A DNA stretch of 38,108 bases from positions 1 through 38,108 of the forward strand of contig CAYPAX010000038.1 in assembly GCA_964408735.1 (NCBI GenBank), written 5' to 3'. This document shows positions 33,788-38,108 of this stretch, one piece after another. The first letter of the stretch is position 1; every line of letters begins with the position of its first letter. The position numbers were made by a program, and so were the translations under genes. The notes beneath the pieces were generated by a model that was not told where the DNA came from, ran no database searches, and saw only the letters and a program-made list of their open reading frames with translations. The DNA comes from UBA7887 sp964408735. Lineage in GTDB: Bacteria > Pseudomonadota > Alphaproteobacteria > UBA7887.

Positions 33788-34942
33788 ATGTTCCGCTTGC
33801 ACCAGTTCATGTCCGAGCTCTTCAAGCCGACGCCCGTGGTGCGCCGGCGGCCGCCGGGGCCGGTGGTGATCTGGAACCTGATCCGGCGCTGCAATCTCAA
33901 CTGCCGCCATTGCTATGCCTTGTCGACCGACGTCGATTTTGCCGGCGAGCTGAGCCTTGCCGAGGTCGAGACGGTGATGGCGGACCTGCGCGGCTTCGGT
34001 GTGCCGGTGCTCATTCTCTCCGGCGGCGAGCCCCTGCTGCGCCCGGATATCTTCGAGATATCCGCTCATGCCAAGGCGCTCGGCTTCTATACCGCTCTGT
34101 CGACGAACGGCACTTTGATCGACGATGCCATGGCCGACCGCATCGCCGGCATCGGCTACGATTATGTCGGCATCAGCCTCGACGGCATTGGCGCCGTGCA
34201 CGACACCTTCCGCCGCCAGGACGGCGCCTTCGATGCCGCGCTGGCCGGTTTGCGCCGCTGTCGCGACCGCGGCGTCAAGGTCGGCATGCGTTTCACCATG
34301 ACCGAAGCCAACCACGAGTCCCTGCCGCCTTTGCTCGACCTGATGGAGGCGGAGGCGGTGGACAAGTTCTATCTCTCGCACCTGGTCTATTCAGGGCGTG
34401 GCAACCGCTACCGCGACGACGACGCCATGCACCGCACCACTCGCGAGATGATGGACCTGCTGTTCGAGCGCTGCCTGGCGTCAGTCGAAGCCGGTGCCAG
34501 CCGCGAATATGTCACCGGCAATAACGACGCCGACGGCCCCTATTTCCTGCACTGGGTGAAGCAGCGCTTCCCGGACCGGGCGGCGCATATCGAAGCCAAG
34601 CTCGAGGCCTGGGGCGGCAACGCCTCCGGCGTCAACGTCGCCAATATCGACAATCTCGGCAACGTGCACCCGGACACCCACTGGTGGCACTACGATCTCG
34701 GCAATGTGCGCGAACGGGCGTTCTCGGAGATCTGGCCCGACACCTGCGATCCCATCATGGCCGGCCTCAAGGCGGAGTCGCGCAACATAAGCGGACGCTG
34801 CGGCGAGTGCCGCCATTTCGCCATCTGCAACGGCAATACGCGCATCCGGGCGCTGCGCCTCTACGACGACCCCTGGGCCGAGGACCCGGCCTGCTATCTC
34901 AATGGCGCCGAGATCGGCGTATCGGCCGAAGCCGCGGAGTAA
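33788..34942 (+). CDS. nirJ: Radical SAM protein NirJ for heme d1 synthesis
   Basis: The 384-residue enzyme has the radical SAM cluster motif CNLNCRHC (Cys35, Cys39, Cys42), the SAM-binding GGEPLLRPD and LSTNGT segments, and a C-terminal SPASM/Twitch-like cysteine region (CGECRHFAICNGN and a later Cys in DPACYL) for an extra Fe-S cluster. NirJ replaces the two propionates of didecarboxysiroheme by carbonyl groups. The N-terminus, FRLHQFMSELFKPTP followed by PPGPVVIWNL, is typical of the family. ATG 33788 is used; it lies three bases after nirH. The nirN start follows two bases after its stop. Confidence 0.94.
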   Translation: MFRLHQFMSELFKPTPVVRRRPPGPVVIWNLIRRCNLNCRHCYALSTDVDFAGELSLAEVETVMADLRGFGVPVLILSGGEPLLRPDIFEISAHAKALGFYTALSTNGTLIDDAMADRIAGIGYDYVGISLDGIGAVHDTFRRQDGAFDAALAGLRRCRDRGVKVGMRFTMTEANHESLPPLLDLMEAEAVDKFYLSHLVYSGRGNRYRDDDAMHRTTREMMDLLFERCLASVEAGASREYVTGNNDADGPYFLHWVKQRFPDRAAHIEAKLEAWGGNASGVNVANIDNLGNVHPDTHWWHYDLGNVRERAFSEIWPDTCDPIMAGLKAESRNISGRCGECRHFAICNGNTRIRALRLYDDPWAEDPACYLNGAEIGVSAEAAE

Positions 34943-34944
34943 CT

Positions 34945-36492
34945 ATGCGCCTGTTGATCGCTTTCATGCTTTGCCTTGCTTCTGCCGCAGCAAGCGCGGC
35001 GGACGCCCCGGCGCTCTATGCCGAACATTGTGCCGAGTGCCACGGGCCGGAGCGACTGGGCGGCATGGGACCGGCGCTGCTGCCGGGCAATCTCGGGCGC
35101 CTCAAGCGCGAGGCGGGGGCGGGGGTGATTCGTGACGGCCGCGTCTCGACCCAGATGCCGGGCTTTGCCGAGCAGCTGGACGAGGCCGAGGTCGAGGCCC
35201 TGATCGGGCTGATCTTCACGCCGCCCACCACGCCGCCGGTTTGGGGCGTGGCCGAGATCGTTGCCAGCCGCATCGCGCATGTCGACGAAGTGCCGGCCGA
35301 GGCGACGCCCGTATTCGATGCCGACCCGCTCAATGTCTTCGTCGTCGTCGAGAGCGGCGACCACCATGTCAGCCTGCTCGACGGCGACAGCTTCGCGGTC
35401 ATCGCGCGCTTCCCCAGCCGCTATGCGCTGCACGGTGGCGCCAAGTTCTCGCCGGACGGCCGCTTCGTCTATTTCGGTTCGCGCGACGGCTGGGTCTCGA
35501 AATACGACCTCTACCGCCTCGAGCTGGTGGCCGAGATCCGCGCCGGCATCAACACCCGCAACATCGCCATCTCGGGCGACGGCCGCGTCGTCGCCGTGGC
35601 CAATTATCTGCCCAACACCCTGGTCATGCTCGATAGCGATTTGCGCCTATTGCAGGTCAAAGACGTGCTCGGCGAGATCGACAAGGCGCCGTCGCGGGTC
35701 AGTGCGGTCTACCAGGCGGCACCGCGCGAGAGCTTCGTCGTGGCGCTCAAGGACATCCCCGAGATGTGGGAGGTGGCCTATGCCGAGGACGCACCGCCCG
35801 TGCTTGGCGACTTCGTGCATTCCCACGAGAAAGGCATGGTCGAGGCGCTCGCCGCGGATGCCGGCGCTTTCCCGGTGCGCCGGGTGCCGCTCACAGCACC
35901 CCTCGACGACTTCTTCTTCGACCCTACCTACCGTCTGGTCATGGGCTCCGCGCGCGGTGCCGACAAGGCCGTCGTCGTGCATCTCGACGTGCGCCGGGAG
36001 ATCGCCGAGATCGCCATGCCCGGCCTGCCGCACCTGGGCTCAGGCATCTCCTGGCTGCGCAACGGCGCGCGGGTGATGGCGACACCCCATCTCGGCAAGG
36101 GCCGCATCAGCGTCATCGACATGGAGGACTGGTCGGAGATCGCCACCATCGACACCCTCGGCCCCGGCTTCTTCATGCGCAGCCACGAGAACACGCCGTA
36201 TGCCTGGGCCGATGTCTTCTTCGGCCCCAACAAGGACGCCATCCACGTCATCGACAAGCAAAGCCTGGAGATCGTTCGCACCCTAAGGCCGGAGCCCGGC
36301 AAGACTGCAGCCCACATCGAGTTCACCCGCGACGGCAGCCACGCCCTGGTCAGCCTCTGGGATCACGACGGCGCCATCATCGTCTACGACGCCACCACCC
36401 TCGAAGAAGTGACCCGCATCCCCTTCGTCAAGCCGTCAGGCAAATACAACGTCTACAACAAGATCAGCTTGAGCGAGGGCACGAGTCATTAA
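34945..36492 (+). CDS. nirN: NirN, cytochrome c / d1-propeller dehydrogenase of heme d1 synthesis
   Basis: The 515-residue protein is a NirS paralogue with a signal peptide (LLIAFMLCLASAAASAAD), a cytochrome c domain (CAECHG: Cys29, Cys32, His33; Met71 in STQMPGF), and a d1-heme propeller. NirN is known to perform the last step, oxidation of dihydro-heme d1 to d1, before transfer to NirS. It is shorter than NirS and lacks the Pro/Ala/Glu linker found there. The C-terminal FVKPSGKYNVYNK resembles the NirS end TPTGKFNVYNT, which shows common ancestry. ATG 34945 begins the signal peptide; the longer frame lies within nirJ. It is the last gene of the nir run; no clear terminator follows before the tRNA. 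Confidence 0.92.
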   Translation: MRLLIAFMLCLASAAASAADAPALYAEHCAECHGPERLGGMGPALLPGNLGRLKREAGAGVIRDGRVSTQMPGFAEQLDEAEVEALIGLIFTPPTTPPVWGVAEIVASRIAHVDEVPAEATPVFDADPLNVFVVVESGDHHVSLLDGDSFAVIARFPSRYALHGGAKFSPDGRFVYFGSRDGWVSKYDLYRLELVAEIRAGINTRNIAISGDGRVVAVANYLPNTLVMLDSDLRLLQVKDVLGEIDKAPSRVSAVYQAAPRESFVVALKDIPEMWEVAYAEDAPPVLGDFVHSHEKGMVEALAADAGAFPVRRVPLTAPLDDFFFDPTYRLVMGSARGADKAVVVHLDVRREIAEIAMPGLPHLGSGISWLRNGARVMATPHLGKGRISVIDMEDWSEIATIDTLGPGFFMRSHENTPYAWADVFFGPNKDAIHVIDKQSLEIVRTLRPEPGKTAAHIEFTRDGSHALVSLWDHDGAIIVYDATTLEEVTRIPFVKPSGKYNVYNKISLSEGTSH

Positions 36493-36499
36493 GGCAGGC

Positions 36500-36573
36500 T
36501 GGCTGGGGCGCCTGGGATCGAACCAGGGATCACGGGATCAAAACCCGTTGCCTTACCACTTGGCCACGCCCCA
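36500..36573 (-). tRNA. tRNA-Gln (anticodon TTG)
   Basis: Read on the minus strand this 74-base segment folds as a cloverleaf. The seven-base acceptor stem is TGGGGCG/CGCCCCA, the anticodon stem ACGGG/CCCGT encloses loop TTTTGAT (anticodon TTG), and the T-arm contains GGTTCGAATCC. The discriminator base is G, and CCA is encoded at 36500-36502. It reads CAA codons. It faces the nirN gene convergently. Confidence 0.96.
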
Positions 36574-36588
36574 GCAGGCTGGGCGCCC

Positions 36589-36617
36589 CCTATAGCACAG
36601 GGATTTCGGAGCGCAAA
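36589..36617 (-). promoter_or_regulatory. Possible promoter of tRNA-Gln
   Basis: On the minus strand TTTGCG (36612-36617) is separated by 17 bases from TATAGG (36589-36594), which lies 15 bases before the tRNA 5' end. Spacing and the -10 match are good; the -35 match is moderate. Confidence 0.4.
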
Positions 36618-36660
36618 GGCGGTGGTTGACTTAAGTCCTCAATACTCTAAGGAAGCCTCC

Positions 36661-37545
36661 ATGACAGACGCAAAGATAATCGACGGCAAGGGGTTTGCGC
36701 ACGCCTTAAGGGCACGCATCGCGGACCAGGTTTCCACTGTGCAGGAAAGCCATGGCCTGGTGCCCGGTTTGGCCGTGGTTCTGGTGGGCGACGACCCGGC
36801 AAGCCAGGTCTATGTGCGCAACAAGGGCAAGGCGATGACGGCCGCCGGCATGCTCAGCCGCGAGCGCCGCCTGGCGGCGGACGCCAGTCAGGAAGCGGTG
36901 CTCGCCGAGGTGGCGGCTTTGGCAGCGGACCCGGCCATTCACGGCATATTGGTGCAGCTGCCTCTGCCCGACCATATCGACACCACCGTGGTGCTCGACG
37001 CGGTGCCGCCGGAGAAGGACGTCGACGGCTTCCACCCGGTCAATGCGGGCAGGCTGTTCGCCGGCCGCGAGGCTCTGGTGCCGTGCACGCCGCAAGGCTC
37101 GATGATGCTGCTTGAGGACACGCTGGGCTCGCTGTCGGGCAAGGACGCGCTGGTCATCGGGCGTTCCAATATCGTCGGCAAGCCCATGGCCATGCTGCTG
37201 CTGGCGGCAAGCTGCACCGTGACCATGGCGCATTCGCGCACCCGCGATCTTGCCGAGGCCTGCCGCCGCGCCGATATCGTCATCGCCGCCGTCGGCCGGC
37301 CCGAGATGGTGCGCGGCGACTGGCTCAAGCCCGGCTGCACCGTGATCGACGTCGGCATCAACCGCATTCCCGGCGAGGGCGGCAAGCACCGCCTGGTCGG
37401 CGATGTCTGTTTCGAGGAAGCCGTAGCCGTGGCCGGCGCCATCACGCCGGTGCCCGGCGGCGTCGGCCCCATGACCATCGCCTGCCTGCTGCGCAATACG
37501 CTGCTGGCGGCCTGCGCCCAGGCCGGGGTGGCGGTGCCTGATTAA
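36661..37545 (+). CDS. folD: Methylene-tetrahydrofolate dehydrogenase / methenyl-tetrahydrofolate cyclohydrolase
   Basis: The 294-residue bifunctional cytoplasmic enzyme interconverts 5,10-methylene-, methenyl- and 10-formyl-tetrahydrofolate with NADP. Family landmarks are VLVGDDPASQVYVRNKGKA (with the catalytic Tyr and Lys), HGILVQLPLPDHID, PPEKDVDGFHPVNAG, VIGRSNIVGKPMAMLLL and the C-terminal TPVPGGVGPMTIACLL. The ATG at 36661 follows AAGGAAG and gives the standard family length; the upstream GTG-started extension is not family-like. The stop codon lies within the left arm of the long inverted repeat. Confidence 0.96.
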   Translation: MTDAKIIDGKGFAHALRARIADQVSTVQESHGLVPGLAVVLVGDDPASQVYVRNKGKAMTAAGMLSRERRLAADASQEAVLAEVAALAADPAIHGILVQLPLPDHIDTTVVLDAVPPEKDVDGFHPVNAGRLFAGREALVPCTPQGSMMLLEDTLGSLSGKDALVIGRSNIVGKPMAMLLLAASCTVTMAHSRTRDLAEACRRADIVIAAVGRPEMVRGDWLKPGCTVIDVGINRIPGEGGKHRLVGDVCFEEAVAVAGAITPVPGGVGPMTIACLLRNTLLAACAQAGVAVPD

Positions 37546-37622
37546 TTGGTGACAGTTACCTATTTCCGACGCGCTCTACCGCGTAGGGTCTTGTAGGAAA
37601 TAGGTAACTGTCACCAATTAAT
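37541..37622. repeat. 27-bp perfect inverted repeat element filling the folD / DUF1244 spacer
   Basis: Arms at 37541-37567 and 37596-37622 are perfect reverse complements. The 28-base centre holds a smaller 5-bp hairpin (ACGCG at 37569-37573 with CGCGT at 37580-37584). The element occupies nearly the whole spacer between two convergent genes and overlaps the folD stop. It may act as a bidirectional terminator. The AT-rich arms, unlike the local GC-rich sequence, suggest a small mobile palindromic element (REP/MITE-like). Confidence 0.85.
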
Positions 37623-37624
37623 AC

Positions 37625-37918
37625 TCACTCCCTGTGGGTCTCGGCGAACTTGTCGAGGCGGTCCTTCGGTTGTTCCTTCTGGTGCTTGGCCTTCCAGTCG
37701 TCATAGGGCATGCCGTAGACGACTTCGCGAGCCTCGTCGTAGCTCAGCGTCTCGCCGCGCTCCTCGGCCTCGGCCCGGTACCATTTGGACAGGCAGTTGC
37801 GGCAGAAGCTGGCGAGGTCCATGAGGTCGATGTTCTGCACGTCGGTGTGCTCGCGGAAATGCGCCACCACGCGGCGGAAGGCGGCGGCCTCGATCTCGGT
37901 ACGCTTGGCGTCATCCAT
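37625..37918 (-). CDS. DUF1244-family protein
   Basis: The 97-residue protein contains AAAFRRVVAHFREHTDVQNIDLMDLASFCRNC and YDEAREVVYGMPYDDWKAKHQ, which together identify the small DUF1244 family common in Alpha- and Gammaproteobacteria. The function is not established; the conserved FCRNCLSKW cysteines suggest a metal or redox role. I choose ATG 37918 over ATG 37927 because the AAAGGA ribosome site is eight bases from the former and too close to the latter. The gene is convergent with folD across the inverted repeat. Confidence 0.88.
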   Translation of the reverse strand: MDDAKRTEIEAAAFRRVVAHFREHTDVQNIDLMDLASFCRNCLSKWYRAEAEERGETLSYDEAREVVYGMPYDDWKAKHQKEQPKDRLDKFAETHRE

Positions 37919-37951
37919 GTCTCGCATCCTTTTATTGTTGAGGGCGCGATC

Positions 37952-38108
37952 TTACGCCGCCGCCGCGGTGCCGAGAAGGGTCTCCTGCAACAGCATGTCG
38001 ACGACGCCGCGCGCCGCCTCTTCGGGGCTGGCGCCGTCGCCGCGCAGCATGCGCCATAGCAGCCCGTTGATTAAGTGGCTTTGCTGATTCTCACTCCCAG
38101 ACGATGAA
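37952..38108 (-). CDS. C-terminal end of an unidentified protein, possibly a TetR-type regulator (cut by window edge)
   Basis: The minus-strand frame is open from the window edge to a TAA at 37952-37954, giving about 51 residues that include LINGLLWRMLRG, SPEEAARGVVDMLLQ and an Ala-rich end. The helical pattern resembles the C-terminal ligand-binding end of TetR/AcrR regulators, but this is a weak impression. The stop is 33 bases upstream of the DUF1244 start on the same strand, so the two may be co-transcribed. Confidence 0.45.
   Translation of the reverse strand, partial: SSSGSENQQSHLINGLLWRMLRGDGASPEEAARGVVDMLLQETLLGTAAAA

Noticed and set aside
36620..36645. TTGACTTAAGTCC upstream of folD as a fourth FNR-like box
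   Set aside because: The second half-site (GTCCT) matches only partly, and folD is a housekeeping gene with no link to denitrification.
1..38108. CRISPR arrays, rRNA genes, prophage or transposase genes
   Set aside because: No regularly spaced repeats, rRNA sequence, or integrase, transposase or phage structural proteins were seen on either strand.

Overview
The window looks like chromosome from a high-GC, denitrifying alphaproteobacterium (probably Rhodospirillales-like). The signs are a 1.6 kb-codon class NAD-dependent glutamate dehydrogenase, a fused indolepyruvate ferredoxin oxidoreductase, a DUF1244 protein next to folD, and a complete cytochrome cd1 nitrite reductase locus. No rRNA, prophage, CRISPR array or transposase gene is visible. 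The first ~540 bases are less GC-rich and carry the 3' end of a Type ISP restriction-modification gene.

Layout. 1-306: end of the Type ISP gene. 540-4740 (minus): rhodanese-like sulfurtransferase overlapping a SAM-domain/cyclase/AAA/TPR signalling protein. 4871-14367 (plus): NAD-glutamate dehydrogenase, UMF1-type MFS transporter, enolase-superfamily enzyme, acyl-CoA synthetase and an HCCA-isomerase/DsbA-fold protein. 14370-17801 (minus): fused indolepyruvate:ferredoxin oxidoreductase. 17925-25548 (plus): a heme-copper reductase module of Sco protein, small membrane protein, subunit IIa-like peptide, CuA subunit II, subunit I, heme farnesyltransferase, second Sco protein, a cytochrome b/ferredoxin/MvhD-type fusion, an unknown protein and a bacteriohemerythrin. 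25524-27605 (minus): NirI/NosR-type membrane flavo-iron-sulfur protein. 27749-36492 (plus): nirS-E-C-F-D-L-G-H-J-N. 36500-38108: tRNA-Gln, folD, an 82-base inverted-repeat element, a DUF1244 gene and the end of another gene.

The most interesting point is the heme-copper module. Subunit I has every histidine ligand of a B-family (ba3-like) oxidase. However, the tyrosine that is normally cross-linked to a CuB histidine is replaced by glutamine (Gln245, in a GHSSQQIN motif). With nirS beside it, and no norB/norC or qNor in the window, the simplest reading is that this enzyme is a CuA-containing nitric oxide reductase of the recently recognised heme-copper-derived NOR groups (eNOR/sNOR/bNOR and relatives), not an oxygen reductase. 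NirS would make NO from nitrite, this enzyme would turn NO into N2O, and the hemerythrin could bind NO or O2. The cytochrome b/ferredoxin/MvhD fusion is an unusual possible electron-transfer partner.

Regulation appears shared. FNR/Dnr-like palindromes of the form TTGAY-N4-GTCAA lie ahead of the first sco gene, ahead of the reductase subunit genes and between nirI and nirS. The first and last are centred at the same distance (60.5 bases) from their start codons. This suggests that nitrite and NO reduction are switched on together by one Crp/FNR-family regulator that is not encoded here.
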